Numbered from the stretch's first letter, positions 1 to 8,482 are shown. The stretch: 57,788 bases of DNA from Listeria cornellensis FSL F6-0969 (GCF_000525855.1 NZ_AODE01000032.1:1-57788), one strand, 5' to 3'. The notes: generated by a model from the letters alone, not told the origin. Numbers and translations are program-made.

Positions 1-243
1 CCCTTCCACTTTCTACACTTGTCGTTAATTACATTCTACACTTGTAGTTTTTAAAAGTCAAGCGTTTATTTGAAAATTAGTTTTAGAACGCAGAAAAGTC
101 GTGGTTTGATAGAGGCTATCAAACCTCGACTTAGCGTTTTAGTTGGTCTATGTAGTATTCAATCCGCCTTGAATATAAAGTTACATTTAATTATAAAACT
201 GATAATTAAATTCCGAAATAGCTAGCTTTATGTATTAAAAATT

Positions 244-252
244 TGCTATAAT
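244..252 (+). promoter_or_regulatory. Extended -10 promoter of the holin-like toxin
   Basis: TG at 244-245 followed by TATAAT at 247-252 is a consensus extended -10 element. No good -35 is visible, which such promoters tolerate. It lies about 100 bp upstream of the toxin start codon. Confidence 0.6.
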
Positions 253-311
253 TGTCTTTGTAGCGAAGTGAAAAAGATGGTGGCGAATTTAATCGAAAGG
301 TGGTGGTGCTT

Positions 312-365
312 ATGAAAATGAGTACTAAAATCTGCAGAAAGGAAACGCCTGATGTCTGTTGCTGA
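312..365 (+). CDS. 17-aa upstream ORF overlapping the toxin start
   Basis: The ORF reads MKMSTKICRKETPDVCC and is preceded by a ribosome-binding site (AAAGGTGG). It ends 14 bases inside the toxin gene in another frame. The overlap would let its translation influence toxin translation, a mok/hok-like arrangement. No homology is recognised, and it may be incidental. Confidence 0.3.
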   Translation: MKMSTKICRKETPDVCC

Positions 366-462
366 AGCGATGGTGATTGCTCTTGGGTTTGGTACATTTA
401 CTGTAACTCTCCTAAGTTTAGTCGTTGCTCTCATCCAATCAGTGAAAAAAGACAAAGAATAA
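352..462 (+). CDS. Holin-like type I toxin peptide
   Basis: This encodes a 36-aa peptide that starts MSVAEAMVIAL, has one hydrophobic segment rich in Gly, Thr, Leu and Val (about residues 7-28), and ends in a charged tail SVKKDKE. This is the layout of the putative holin-like toxin family of Bacillota, which are membrane-damaging peptides held in check by an antisense RNA. The start has a ribosome-binding site AAAGGA about 9 bases upstream. The stop codon overlaps the 11-bp stem at 461-504 that also ends the antisense RNA. An excellent minus-strand promoter at 592-620 supplies the antitoxin. The 3' half of the gene is repeated at 641-756. Confidence 0.72.
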   Translation: MSVAEAMVIALGFGTFTVTLLSLVVALIQSVKKDKE

Positions 463-585
463 ACCATCTAACATTTACTTCTGACCGAGGTAATTAGATG
501 GTTTATAACAATATTACCAACGTCGCCGTCTTTTTAACGGTGCTACTGGATTAGAGAATCATGTTGGCTCATGGTTCTCTTTTTC
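455..585 (-). ncRNA. Antisense RNA antitoxin of the holin-like toxin
   Basis: A minus-strand promoter (592-620) would start an RNA near 585. It runs through the toxin 3' end and terminates after the 11-bp stem formed by 461-471 and 494-504. It would pair with the 3' end of the toxin mRNA, as RatA does with txpA. The extent is inferred from promoter and stem only. Confidence 0.55.
553..584 (+). terminator. Terminator of the toxin mRNA
   Basis: The stem AGAGAA-CATG / CATG-TTCTCT is followed by a run of five T on the plus strand, downstream of the holin-like toxin. Confidence 0.65.
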
Positions 586-591
586 ATATTC

Positions 592-620
592 ATTATAACA
601 AATCAAAAACGCTTTTTCAA
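592..620 (-). promoter_or_regulatory. Promoter of the antisense RNA
   Basis: On the minus strand TTGAAA (620-615), a 17-base spacer and TATAAT (597-592) form a near-consensus SigA promoter. No ORF follows it on that strand, which supports an RNA product. Confidence 0.75.
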
Positions 621-817
621 CAATTGTAAAAAAAATAATGTTGGTACATTTACTGTAACTCTCCTAAGTTTAGTCGTTGCTCTCATCCAATCAGTGAAAA
701 AAGACAAAGAATAAACCATCTAACCTTTACTTCTGACCGAGGTAATTAGATGGTTTTTCTTCTATATCCTAACGTCACTATCTTTTGAGCGGGTTTACTG
801 GATTAGAGAATCATTGT

Positions 818-859
818 GTATTGGGGCTGTAGCTCACTTCCTTCGAACAGCCCCAATAC
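818..859 (-). terminator. Hairpin after the solute-binding protein gene
   Basis: The 13-bp perfect arms 818-830 and 847-859 (GTATTGGGGCTGT type) lie just past the stop codon of the minus-strand lipoprotein gene. No T-run follows. The hairpin closely resembles a module at 6923-6957, so it belongs to a dispersed hairpin family as well as probably ending the operon. Confidence 0.5.
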
Positions 860-862
860 CTC

Positions 863-2317
863 TTATTTCTCTTTCTTAAACGCATCGTACTGCTTTTGCA
901 TCTCAGCCATCACGGTTTTCATTCCCGCGTCATTCAATTTCTTCTTAAATTTCGGCATATAATCATCCGGATCTACCGTCCCAGTCAGAAGCGCTGGCCC
1001 GAATTCATTACAAACGTTCGTGATCGCGGCGATTTCTGTGCGGACATTTTTCGAATCAAAATAGAATCCGAGTCCTGGTGATGCTTTTGATTCCTCATTA
1101 AACTCCTTGAATTTCTCCCATTTATCTTTCGGTTCATCTGAATAACGTTTCAAAATAAAATGGTTCCCGAGCGCATAAGTTGGCATCGAATAATTCTCCA
1201 CGCGTGCTGGCAAGTCCTCAATACTGCCATCTGCTAGCTCCGTGTAATGCGTCCCTTCGATTCCTTTGTCGACTAAGTTACGCAAATACGGATCCGTGTT
1301 CAGTAAGTTCAAGAACTCCACAGCTTCTTTCGGATGTTTCGACGTTACCGATACGGCTTGAATCGCGCCCGTCACAGAACTATTTTTCACAATCGGCGTT
1401 TTCATGATAGGTTGCGTCACCACTTTATACTGACCATTCGTTTGCTTATCCCAAATCGATTCTGCGTACGGTTGATATTTCTCAATACGCACAAACCAGT
1501 TTTCCTTCTCGTAAGACCACGGATCGGTCGACGTCGCGATATCCTTACTCACGTAGCCATCCTCATAAAAACCATGCAAATCTTTCAAAATTTTCACCGT
1601 CTCAGGTTGCTCATAAAAATTCACCACTTTGCCCGTATCATTGTACTCATCGACCGCAAATGGAAGCGGAACCGCAGAGTCAATCAAATAATCAAACGGT
1701 GTCACCGGTTTAAAATCTTTATTCCCACCGATTGGCGTGATGTTCGGCTCATTTTCCTTGATTGTTTTCAAAAATGGCTCTAAGTCCGCGAATGAATTGA
1801 CTTTGGAAATGTCCATTTTGTATTTATCCACCAAATTTTTATTGAAAACATACACTTGTTGCTCACCGATTTCTTTGTTCGAAGGCACGCCATAAACCTT
1901 GTTATCCATCGTTACGCCTTCCCAAAGTTGGCTATTCAATTCGGCTTTCATTTTCTTGCCCTCGTTATCAAGATACTTCGAAATATCCATAAATGCGCCT
2001 TTTTGAGAATACGTGACGAATTCTCCTGCAGCGGTGTAAGCGATATCAAAATTTTCGCCCGAATTAATCATCGTTTGCATTCTGCTACCGTAGTCGCCCC
2101 AGTCGATTTGCGTCATATCCACGCCAATACCAAGCTTCTCCTGCGTATATTTGTTAACCTCTTTCATCACCTTCGCATTATCCTTCTGAGGCGTCCCAAT
2201 CATGTACCATTTCAGCGTAACCTCACTATCCCCACTCGCCGATTTATCACTACCACAAGCCGCCATCACCAGCATAACACAACTCAAAATCATCACCAAA
2301 AACAGTTTCTTCTTCAT
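863..2317 (-). CDS. ABC transporter sugar-binding lipoprotein (LplA/family 1 type)
   Basis: This is a 484-aa extracellular solute-binding lipoprotein that would deliver an oligosaccharide to the two permeases encoded just upstream. The start at 2317 is chosen because GGGAGG precedes it and it gives a clean signal peptide beginning MKKKLFLVM, with lipobox VMAAC. Length and the N-terminal pattern TLKWYMIGTPQKDN fit the LplA/YtcQ group of long binding proteins. No ATPase gene is present; such importers usually share an MsmX-type ATPase encoded elsewhere. The nearby GH38 and GH125 genes suggest an alpha-mannoside as substrate, which is inference. Confidence 0.85.
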   Translation of the reverse strand: MKKKLFLVMILSCVMLVMAACGSDKSASGDSEVTLKWYMIGTPQKDNAKVMKEVNKYTQEKLGIGVDMTQIDWGDYGSRMQTMINSGENFDIAYTAAGEFVTYSQKGAFMDISKYLDNEGKKMKAELNSQLWEGVTMDNKVYGVPSNKEIGEQQVYVFNKNLVDKYKMDISKVNSFADLEPFLKTIKENEPNITPIGGNKDFKPVTPFDYLIDSAVPLPFAVDEYNDTGKVVNFYEQPETVKILKDLHGFYEDGYVSKDIATSTDPWSYEKENWFVRIEKYQPYAESIWDKQTNGQYKVVTQPIMKTPIVKNSSVTGAIQAVSVTSKHPKEAVEFLNLLNTDPYLRNLVDKGIEGTHYTELADGSIEDLPARVENYSMPTYALGNHFILKRYSDEPKDKWEKFKEFNEESKASPGLGFYFDSKNVRTEIAAITNVCNEFGPALLTGTVDPDDYMPKFKKKLNDAGMKTVMAEMQKQYDAFKKEK

Positions 2318-2426
2318 CAAAAATCCTCCCTTTTCATCAGGGTTCCGAGTGTTATCCCAGAGCCCAATTTTATCACAAATCTTTAAAATCATGTTTTCTT
2401 CTCCAAACCAGAACCAGTCGCCGAAC

Positions 2427-2552
2427 CCCAGCGGGACGACAAATGCTTAGTTTCTAGGCAGAAGCGAGTACCGAAGCGGAGCATACTCAGGTATGTGAGC
2501 ATCGGAACAGAGCTTCTAACGACGAAAATGAGCGTTTGTCGTTCCGCTGGGC
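2427..2552. repeat. Dispersed long-hairpin element, copy 1
   Basis: The arms around 2427-2449 and 2530-2551 (CAGCGGGACGACAAATGCT against AGCGTTTGTCGTTCCGCTG) are inverted. Between them lies a second palindrome, GAAGCGGAGCATACTC / GTATGTGAGCATCGG. The same core occurs inverted at 41330-41375. The element sits between the permease and binding-protein genes of one operon, so it may act as an RNA processing or attenuation site. Confidence 0.7.
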
Positions 2553-3526
2553 TATTCCTTTACGCCGCCGATGGTTAGTCCGCTAATAAAGTATTTCTGA
2601 AAAAATGGATACGTAATCGCGATTGGAATGGTCGAAATAACAACCATCGCCATTTTTGCGCCATCTTGTGGAATTCCTTTGAAAGCTCCAGATGTGAACG
2701 CGATATCTGCATTTTGACGCATGAATTCTAGATTATTCTCAATTTTCATCAACAAGGATTGTAGTGGAACTAATTGCGGATTGTCAATGTAAAGTGAGGC
2801 GTTGAACCAGTCGTTCCAATAGCCGAGCGTGCTGAACAGGGCGATTGTTGCGATACCCGGTAACGATAATGGTAAAACGATTTTTAGCAAAATGCGTAAT
2901 TCGCTGGCGCCTTCGATTCGTGCGGCTTCAAGTATTGGCTCTGGAATCGAGCGAATGAAGAAGGTTCGCATAATCATGATGTAGAAGGCATTCATTGCTA
3001 GAGGCAGGATTAGTGCCCAAAGCGAGTTTTTCAATTGGAGTACTTGGGTCATGACGATGTATGCTGGTACCATCCCGCCGCTAAATAGCATCGTGAAAAA
3101 GGCTAAAAACGTGAATTGCTTGCGGTATGCGAACTGTTTTCTGGAAATCGCGTAGGAGTATAAAGCAATCATCGATACGCTGAACACGGTCCCAACTACC
3201 GTCACGACAATTGTTACCCCGTAGGATTGGAGCAGTTGACCCTTCATACTCCAAAGATATTTATAAGCTTCGGTGCTCCACTCGCTCGGAATGAGGCGGA
3301 AACCGTTTGTTGCCAATGCATCTTGGCTACTGAATGAAATAACGATGATGTACAGGAACGGAAAGACGCAGAGAATGGCGAGAAATCCGAGCAAGATATT
3401 CATCGCTACGTTCATTTTCGGTTCAAAATCTACGACGTCCGGTTTTTTGCACTTCCCTTTTTTCGGCAGGCGGAGGTCGCCATTGACCTGCTCTAACTGC
3501 TCGACTTTTTCAATTTGTTCTGCCAA
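2552..3526 (-). CDS. Sugar ABC transporter permease (LplC/YtcP type)
   Basis: This 324-aa membrane protein is the second permease of the importer. A charged N-terminal stretch precedes six hydrophobic segments. The EAA loop reads EAARIEGASELRILLKIVLP, the site where the ATPase docks. The C-terminus NPFF-like TYPFFQKYFISGLTIGGVKE is typical of the LplC/YtcP family. The start is a TTG with GGAGGCGA upstream. It follows the other permease gene by 17 bases, and the binding-protein gene follows after a hairpin element. Confidence 0.88.
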   Translation of the reverse strand: MAEQIEKVEQLEQVNGDLRLPKKGKCKKPDVVDFEPKMNVAMNILLGFLAILCVFPFLYIIVISFSSQDALATNGFRLIPSEWSTEAYKYLWSMKGQLLQSYGVTIVVTVVGTVFSVSMIALYSYAISRKQFAYRKQFTFLAFFTMLFSGGMVPAYIVMTQVLQLKNSLWALILPLAMNAFYIMIMRTFFIRSIPEPILEAARIEGASELRILLKIVLPLSLPGIATIALFSTLGYWNDWFNASLYIDNPQLVPLQSLLMKIENNLEFMRQNADIAFTSGAFKGIPQDGAKMAMVVISTIPIAITYPFFQKYFISGLTIGGVKE

Positions 3527-3543
3527 TTAACTCGCCTCCGTTT

Positions 3544-4473
3544 TTAAAATAATGCATATTCTGGATCGATTTTCTTCACGATATAGTTTGTCAGCATAAC
3601 TAGAATGAAGCCGACAATCGACTGGTAAAGTCCTGCCGCAGCGCTCATACTAATGTCCCCAAGCGATGTTAAACCGCGGTAAACGTATGTATCGATAACA
3701 TCCGTCACTGGGTAAAGTGGCCCTGAATTTCGCGGAAGTTGATAGAACAAACCGAAATCAGAGTTAAAAATTTTGCCGACGTTTAGAATCGTTAAGATAA
3801 TGATTAGCGGCGTCAAAGCTGGAATCGTCACGTGGCGAATTTGTTGCCATTTGCCAGCGCCATCAATCATCGCAGCCTCATAGTAATTCCGATCGATACC
3901 GGCAATCGCGGCCAAATAAACGATACTCCCGTAACCCAGACCCTTCCATATATTCATGAAAATCAGGATAAAGGGCCAATACTTCGGATCGCTATACCAC
4001 GAAATCGGATCGCCGCCAAAGGAAACAATCAGTGAATTAAGTAGTCCGCTATCTTCACTCAAGAAGCTGTAAAGGAAGTAACTTACAACAACCCATGATA
4101 GGAAATACGGAAATAGCATACCGGTTTGGTAGACTTTTGCCATGCGTTTGTTCACGAGACTATTAAAGACAATCGCCAAAGCAACGCCCAAAAGAAGCCC
4201 CACGATAATAAAGACTAAGTTATAAAGTACGGTATTCCTCGTGATAATAAAGGCATCATCGGTTCTAAATAAAAACTTAAAATTCTCTAACCCTACCCAG
4301 TCACTGCTCATCAGACTAGATATGAAACCGTTTCCATCTACGCGGTAATCTTTAAAGGCAATCACGGTTCCGAACATCGGTAAATACGCAAAAATTAAAA
4401 ACCATGCGACCCCCGGTAAAACCATGAATAACCAAATTTTATTCGCGTAGAGTTTTTTGAAGAACTTCTTCAA
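3544..4473 (-). CDS. Sugar ABC transporter permease (LplB type)
   Basis: This 309-aa inner-membrane protein is the first permease of the importer. It starts with a basic stretch (MKKFFKKLYANK) and a first segment IWLFMVLPGVAWFLIFAYLP, which is the LplB/YteP signature. The EAA loop is EAAMIDGAGKWQQIRHVTIP. The C-terminus DPEYALF matches the family (usual DYALW or EYALF). The start is TTG with GGGGTGA before it. It is the first gene of the three-gene importer operon. Confidence 0.88.
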   Translation of the reverse strand: MKKFFKKLYANKIWLFMVLPGVAWFLIFAYLPMFGTVIAFKDYRVDGNGFISSLMSSDWVGLENFKFLFRTDDAFIITRNTVLYNLVFIIVGLLLGVALAIVFNSLVNKRMAKVYQTGMLFPYFLSWVVVSYFLYSFLSEDSGLLNSLIVSFGGDPISWYSDPKYWPFILIFMNIWKGLGYGSIVYLAAIAGIDRNYYEAAMIDGAGKWQQIRHVTIPALTPLIIILTILNVGKIFNSDFGLFYQLPRNSGPLYPVTDVIDTYVYRGLTSLGDISMSAAAGLYQSIVGFILVMLTNYIVKKIDPEYALF

Positions 4474-4595
4474 TTCGTGTCACCCCGCTTTTGTAAGTGT
4501 TTTCAACATCTTAAGTGTACCTTTTTGGGGGGCGGGCGAATAGTGGGGGAAATATAGATTTGTGGACAAAATTAGTATTCTAGTTTCCCGATATA

Positions 4596-4634
4596 AAGAA
4601 AAACCCGTGAAACCAATTTGATTTCACAGGCTTT
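4596..4634 (-). terminator. Terminator after the DNA alkylation repair gene
   Basis: Arms 4601-4612 and 4622-4634 form a stem with G-U wobbles, followed on the minus strand by TTTTTCTTT. It lies directly after the corrected stop codon at 4637. Confidence 0.7.
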
Positions 4635-4636
4635 AT

Positions 4637-5348
4637 CTAACAAATGGCGCGTTTTCGTTTTTTTTCCGATGCGATCTTTTTCAATCACTTTTTCGATGTA
4701 GTCTGTTGCTAGTGGAACCTTACATGAGGTGTCTCCCATATCTACGTGAACTTGACCGATGTTTTTGGCAACAGAGATGGCTTTTTTCAAGTAGCGGCGG
4801 GTAGTAGGTTCCCGTGCAGATGACAAATTGATTCATCGTATATTTGACACTGTTTTTGGCTTCATGAATGTTTTTTTTCGACAGTTTCTAAAAGAGTGAG
4901 CACCTCGGTTTCGTTAATTTCCTCGTTTGGTGCCAGCGACAAGTAATTAGCATAGCAGCTCCATCCGGTGTCCTCTATTCGCTCCTCGCTGGACGCCATC
5001 CATGCTTTGGCGAGTTCGGTTGCGTAGGGGGTTTCAGCTGCGAGGCTCGCTACGATAGCTTCGTTTATAGCGGGACAATTTGCAGTTTCTGCCCAGTTAA
5101 GAAGGTCTTCTTTTGTGACTTCTTTTGGGTTAATCGTTAGGCCAGCTAAATACTGAGCATCATAATTCCCAGTCGCGAAAAGTTCACGTGAAACATTTGA
5201 GTCCTTTATTTTTTTTGACTAAAAATTGCTTCATATCCCCGATTTTAACACCAAAAATTGGTTCGTTAGCGCCATGTTTACAGAGGGTCTTTCTTGTTTG
5301 CTCAGAACCGAGAGATTCGAGTTGTTGCATCACTTCATTTGTATTCAT
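4637..5348 (-). CDS. DNA alkylation repair family protein (AlkD-like), frameshifted as read
   Basis: The gene starts MNTNEVMQQLESLGSEQTRK and, after correction, encodes about 235 aa. Recognisable pieces are PIFGVKIGDMKQ, ATGNYDAQYLAGLTI, WAETANCPAINEAIV, DTGWSCYANYL and HVDMGDTSCKVP, ending in GKKRKRAIC. These fit the HEAT-repeat DNA alkylation repair family (COG4912). The frame breaks four times, at poly-T runs 4658-4665, 4782-4787, 4871-4878 and 5209-5216. At each, removing one base restores the family sequence. Four independent one-base excesses in homopolymers point to sequencing error rather than decay. Confidence 0.75.
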
Positions 5349-5478
5349 AGGGTTCTCCTTTTCGAACTTTATTACTTTATAGTATAGCGGAAATTCAGGT
5401 GGAGAGCCAGTAAGCGGTGATTGATTTGTATTTCTTGGAAAAGATATGTCACAGGATACCTTTATAATTCCGACAATT

Positions 5479-5529
5479 CTGTGAACACAGTCTAATTATC
5501 TATCTTTTTATACGCCAAGGCAGTATAAT
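5479..5529 (+). promoter_or_regulatory. Promoter region of the 141-aa protein gene with a short palindrome
   Basis: TATAAT at 5524-5529 is a good -10 element. CTGTGAACACAG at 5479-5490 is a 5+2+5 inverted repeat placed near -45, where an activator of the Crp/Fnr type could bind. No regulator is identified. Confidence 0.4.
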
Positions 5530-5567
5530 AAAATGGCATAGTCGTATTTAGAAAGAGAGGTGTTCAC

Positions 5568-5993
5568 ATGGTGCAAAAAATTTTTCAATATATCGAACAA
5601 AATAGAGAAAACATTGTTCGCTATTGGATTTCTACTTATTACACAAAGACCGAGGAATATGCACAACGCAAGGAATATGATGGTTTTCTTATGACGCAGA
5701 CGCAGGAAATTACACAACTCTTTCACATGGTCAATCAACAAATGCAACAGAACTATGTCAGCACATCTATCTTTCAGAACGTCGGGGAAGATCGGAAGGA
5801 TATCGGAACGCCATTGTTAGAAACGGTTCAATACTTCCATCTTGTATTTACAGCTACACTGGAATATCTTTTTCAGCAGCTCCAACAAAATAAGTTCACC
5901 TGTTCGAACTCAGCTTTATATCAGTATACCTTGCTCCTGCGTAAACTGGAGATACAAGCCGAGCAAGATTTAATCCTCGGGTACATGAAATAA
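5568..5993 (+). CDS. Hypothetical helical protein, 141 aa
   Basis: This is a soluble, mostly helical protein without signal peptide or membrane segment, starting MVQKIFQYIEQNRENIVRYW. The pattern of an N-terminal helix with NRENIVRYWIS and a mid-protein ETVQYFHLVFTATLEYLFQQ resembles the N-terminal globin-like or RsbR-type sensor folds, but I do not recognise a family firmly. The ribosome-binding site is GAGAGGTG. It is a stand-alone gene with its own promoter. Confidence 0.6.
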   Translation: MVQKIFQYIEQNRENIVRYWISTYYTKTEEYAQRKEYDGFLMTQTQEITQLFHMVNQQMQQNYVSTSIFQNVGEDRKDIGTPLLETVQYFHLVFTATLEYLFQQLQQNKFTCSNSALYQYTLLLRKLEIQAEQDLILGYMK

Positions 5994-6078
5994 TTTATAT
6001 TTTCAGCTCGCCTATTGTATCCGGATATGGAGTACGCTATACTTTAAACTATATGTTATGGAAATGGAGAGATGAAAA

Positions 6079-6348
6079 ATGGCGAAAACACCACAGTGCC
6101 AAAGTTGCGGCATGCCAATGAATAAACCAGAGGAATTTGGTACGGAAAAAGATGGTACGCGCTCGGAGAAATTCTGTTTAAAATGTTACGAAAATGGCGA
6201 GTGGACGAATCCTGATGCAACGTTTGATGAGTTTTATGAAATAAGCTTAAAAGGATTTCAGGAATCTGATATGAGTAAAGTTGGGAAGTTTTTCCTTAAC
6301 AAGATGTATACGAAGAAATTCTTGAAAAAGTTAGAGCGTTGGCGCTAG
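6079..6348 (+). CDS. Putative zinc-ribbon protein, 89 aa
   Basis: Four cysteines lie in two pairs, CQSCGMPM near residue 7 and FCLKCYENGEW near residue 33, forming a zinc ribbon. The rest is a short helical tail ending KKLERWR. This matches the small putative zinc-ribbon family of Bacillota, whose role is unknown. The ribosome-binding site GGAGAG lies 9 bases before ATG. It is a single-gene unit between two other small genes. Confidence 0.8.
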   Translation: MAKTPQCQSCGMPMNKPEEFGTEKDGTRSEKFCLKCYENGEWTNPDATFDEFYEISLKGFQESDMSKVGKFFLNKMYTKKFLKKLERWR

Positions 6349-6645
6349 AACAATAAATAGCGTCCTTGTACAGAGGCAATGCTAGCTAGCCCCTATATAA
6401 ATTCAATTGGTGAAAAATATGTTTTGTATTCCGAGCATGTTTTTCGCTGTTTTTTTTGTGTATGATTGAAGATGCCTCTTACCGAACCAGGTGACAAGCA
6501 TTTTTTTCATTGCCAATGTCAGCTCGATTTCCGTTCAAATAATACCATTCCATGGAATTTTATTGTTAAAAAAGGTTTCATCACGCCTTTAAGGTGGTAT
6601 TGTCTATTAATAATTTAGAAAATACACTTTGAAGGAGTGATTGTC
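6349..6645. other. Intergenic stretch without recognised gene
   Basis: The stretch is AT-rich and holds no ORF with a ribosome-binding site other than the one serving the next gene (AAGGAG at 6632). It probably carries the promoter of the IDEAL-domain gene. I see no stable RNA or repeat. Confidence 0.4.
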
Positions 6646-6879
6646 ATGTCTGCCAAGAAAATATCGGAAGCAATGTCTCAACAATACAAGGAGCTCGAAA
6701 ATGAAAGAATCGTTATGGATATGTTCATCGACTGTTTCATGACAATGCTCGCACAGAAACAACGGATGGAACGAATCCAAAACGAGATTGATCTTGCTTT
6801 GGAGACTCAAAATAGACGGCGTTTTTATCGTTTGACTACTCGGATGAAACGATTGCAAGATGAGCAACTTCATATGTAA
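6646..6879 (+). CDS. IDEAL-domain protein, 77 aa
   Basis: This is a small soluble protein whose C-terminal half reads IQNEIDLALETQNRRRFYRL, the IDEAL motif (I-D-x-A-L ... F-x-x-L-T) found in short Bacillota proteins and in ComK regulators of the YpiB group. The ATG at 6646 is preferred over the GTG nine bases upstream because AAGGAG lies 8 bases before it. The function is unknown; the family is thought to mediate protein contacts. A hairpin element begins 13 bases after the stop. Confidence 0.7.
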   Translation: MSAKKISEAMSQQYKELENERIVMDMFIDCFMTMLAQKQRMERIQNEIDLALETQNRRRFYRLTTRMKRLQDEQLHM

Positions 6880-6892
6880 AGGTGCATAACCC

Positions 6893-7250
6893 AAATAAAT
6901 CGGCGACAAGCGCTCGCATTGTTGGGGCTGTTCGAAATGAAATGAGTTAAGCCCCAATATGCCTACGAGCATCGCGAATAGGCGTTCCTTCTGGAGGTTT
7001 AGAACAAGGATGCGGTACATCTTTGCGGTTCTGCTACACAAGAGCAGTTTCGCTTAACTTCTCGCATGGTCGAGGAAAATACCCTCTCCCTGCTTTCAGT
7101 CATCACATACACCAGTATTCTCCGCTTTGTTGTGGTTCTTTGAAGCCAAGCGAATTAGAACCTCAATATGCAAAAAAATGGAATGAGTTTGCCATCCTCA
7201 TTCCACCAAACTCCCTGAATACAAACGCTTTCGCTGGATTTGTTTAAAGC
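6893..7250. repeat. Dispersed long-hairpin element, copy 2 (composite)
   Basis: The left end AAATCGGCGACAAGCGCTCGC and right end AAACGCTTTCGCTGGATTTG are inverted and match the ends of the element at 41293-41420. The inside holds a stem around TTGGGGCTGTTCGAA (6923-6957), related to 818-859. It also holds a stretch at 7060-7115 (CTTCTCGCATGGTCGAGG, CCCTGCTTTCAGTCA) related to 19655-19710. It looks like modules assembled in one element. The ORFs across it lack supporting signals. Confidence 0.7.
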
Positions 7251-7261
7251 AATATCTTCGT

Positions 7262-7290
7262 CCTACCTCAATGATGAGATAGGCTTTTTT
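7262..7290 (+). terminator. Rho-independent terminator
   Basis: CCTACCTCA / TGAGATAGG stem (one mismatch), ATGA loop region and CTTTTTT tail on the plus strand. It ends the plus-strand unit carrying the IDEAL gene. Confidence 0.7.
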
Positions 7291-7313
7291 CATGTATAGG
7301 GTTCTAACAATCC

Positions 7314-7757
7314 TTATTTCACTACCATCACGTTACATGGTGCATGGTTGACTACATATGCTGTTGTTGAGCCAATGAGCCTTCTTTCTAATGCGCCTCT
7401 TCCGGTTGCGCCGATCACGATTAAATCGCTTTGATTTTCTTTCGCGTATTCTACAATGCTTCGTTTCGCGTCGCCATGTACTGCTTCGTTTTTGTATGGA
7501 ATCGTTTTATCAAGGTCAGCAGTTATGGTTTCCAGTCTTTTTTCTGCTAGTGCTCGGTAGATGTCATCAATTTCTGGGCGTACATCTAGCTGTAAGTAAA
7601 GTTCATCGTCGTTTGGCATGATTTCGGTTATGACGGTTAGGAAGGTCAAACTCGCTTTTTCGAATTTTGCAATCCGGATCGCTTCTTGAAATGCATCCTT
7701 CGATTGTTCTGATCCGTCAAACGCCACCAAAATTTGTTTTATCTTTGTTTCTGTCAT
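7314..7757 (-). CDS. Universal stress protein (UspA family)
   Basis: This is a 147-aa single-domain Usp. The N-terminus ILVAFDGSEQSKDAFQEAI holds the first beta strand and Asp. The C-terminal ATP-binding motif IVIGATGRGALERRLIGST (G-2x-G-9x-G-S/T) is intact, so it should be an ATP-binding Usp. The end, VVNHAPCNVMVVK, is also typical. Residue 147 is within the normal length range. The ribosome-binding site is weak (GTGAG). It is a stand-alone gene after the TVP38 gene on the same strand. Confidence 0.93.
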   Translation of the reverse strand: MTETKIKQILVAFDGSEQSKDAFQEAIRIAKFEKASLTFLTVITEIMPNDDELYLQLDVRPEIDDIYRALAEKRLETITADLDKTIPYKNEAVHGDAKRSIVEYAKENQSDLIVIGATGRGALERRLIGSTTAYVVNHAPCNVMVVK

Positions 7758-7810
7758 GCTACTTCACTCACTCTCATATTATATAGTGTCTAAGATTGCC
7801 ATAACTCCAA

Positions 7811-8482
7811 TCATGCATTGCTTCGTACTTGTCTTTTTTGGAAAATTCGCAGGACGAATACAAGAATCACAACGCAAACGATGGATAAAATGGCAATTTT
7901 AGTATTTCCTTTCAGTAAGGCGTCTCCTCCAAATGCGTATAAAAAGGAGGTTGGTAAAACACCGATTGTCACCGCTAGTAAAAGAGATTTCAGCGGTAAT
8001 TTTAATTTTATAGCTGTGTAGTTTACGATAACAGAAGGGATAACTGGTATCATATATCCCACTGTAATCCCAGCGGTGGGCTTTTTCATGTGCGATATAT
8101 TCCTTATAAATTGTCCTGGATCTTTCGCTTTTTTGGATAAACCAAATTTGCGTAAAAGTAGGATAACAATCAAGTTTCCCGTTATATTCCCGGTAACATT
8201 CATGAGAACCCCGATCCACGGGCCGAAACACACACCTATAAAAATGCCGATAATCGAGTTAGGGACTCCTGGAATAGCGCACATGACAGCAGTCAAAGCT
8301 ACTAATAGTAACGCGTCTTTTACCCTATGATTGCGGATACTTTCCATCAGGTGGGTTCGATCTGCTTTGGGATCAAGAAATAGCATAAAATCAGCATAGT
8401 AATCTTTATATAGCACATAGCCCAGTATTACCACTAAAGTGAGGCCTAGCAAAATAAATAACACTTTTAGCCGAATATTCAT
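7811..8482 (-). CDS. TVP38/TMEM64 (VTT-domain) membrane protein
   Basis: This 223-aa protein has about five hydrophobic segments and the VTT/SNARE-associated domain. The key stretch PGVPNSIIGIFIGVCFGPWI corresponds to the family G-x-x-x-G/F-G-x-x-x-G signature, followed by GNITGNLIVILLLRKFG. The ATG at 8482 is chosen because AGGGAGGG precedes it; the longer ORF start lacks this. Members are DedA-like proteins linked to lipid scrambling or membrane homeostasis. The substrate here is unknown. Confidence 0.82.
   Translation of the reverse strand: MNIRLKVLFILLGLTLVVILGYVLYKDYYADFMLFLDPKADRTHLMESIRNHRVKDALLLVALTAVMCAIPGVPNSIIGIFIGVCFGPWIGVLMNVTGNITGNLIVILLLRKFGLSKKAKDPGQFIRNISHMKKPTAGITVGYMIPVIPSVIVNYTAIKLKLPLKSLLLAVTIGVLPTSFLYAFGGDALLKGNTKIAILSIVCVVILVFVLRIFQKRQVRSNA

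Larger units (their letters stand above)
389..756 (+). repeat. Direct repeat: toxin 3' half and terminator duplicated
   Basis: Bases 389-504 recur at 641-756 with one visible mismatch (period 252). The unit carries the last 24 codons of the toxin gene and the inverted repeat downstream. The flanks 505-565 and 757-815 are related but diverged. The second copy has no start codon or ribosome-binding site, so it is a remnant. Confidence 0.85.

Noticed and set aside
4500-4530. CcpA cre site before the importer operon
   Set aside because: TGTTGAAAACACTT resembles a palindrome, but the match to the cre consensus is too weak to call.
4572-4826. Separate 84-aa gene at the end of the alkylation repair region
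   Set aside because: It is the 3' part of the DNA alkylation repair gene split by homopolymer shifts.
7023-7247. 74-aa ORF after the IDEAL gene
   Set aside because: It lies wholly inside a dispersed hairpin element, has no ribosome-binding site and no recognisable protein pattern.
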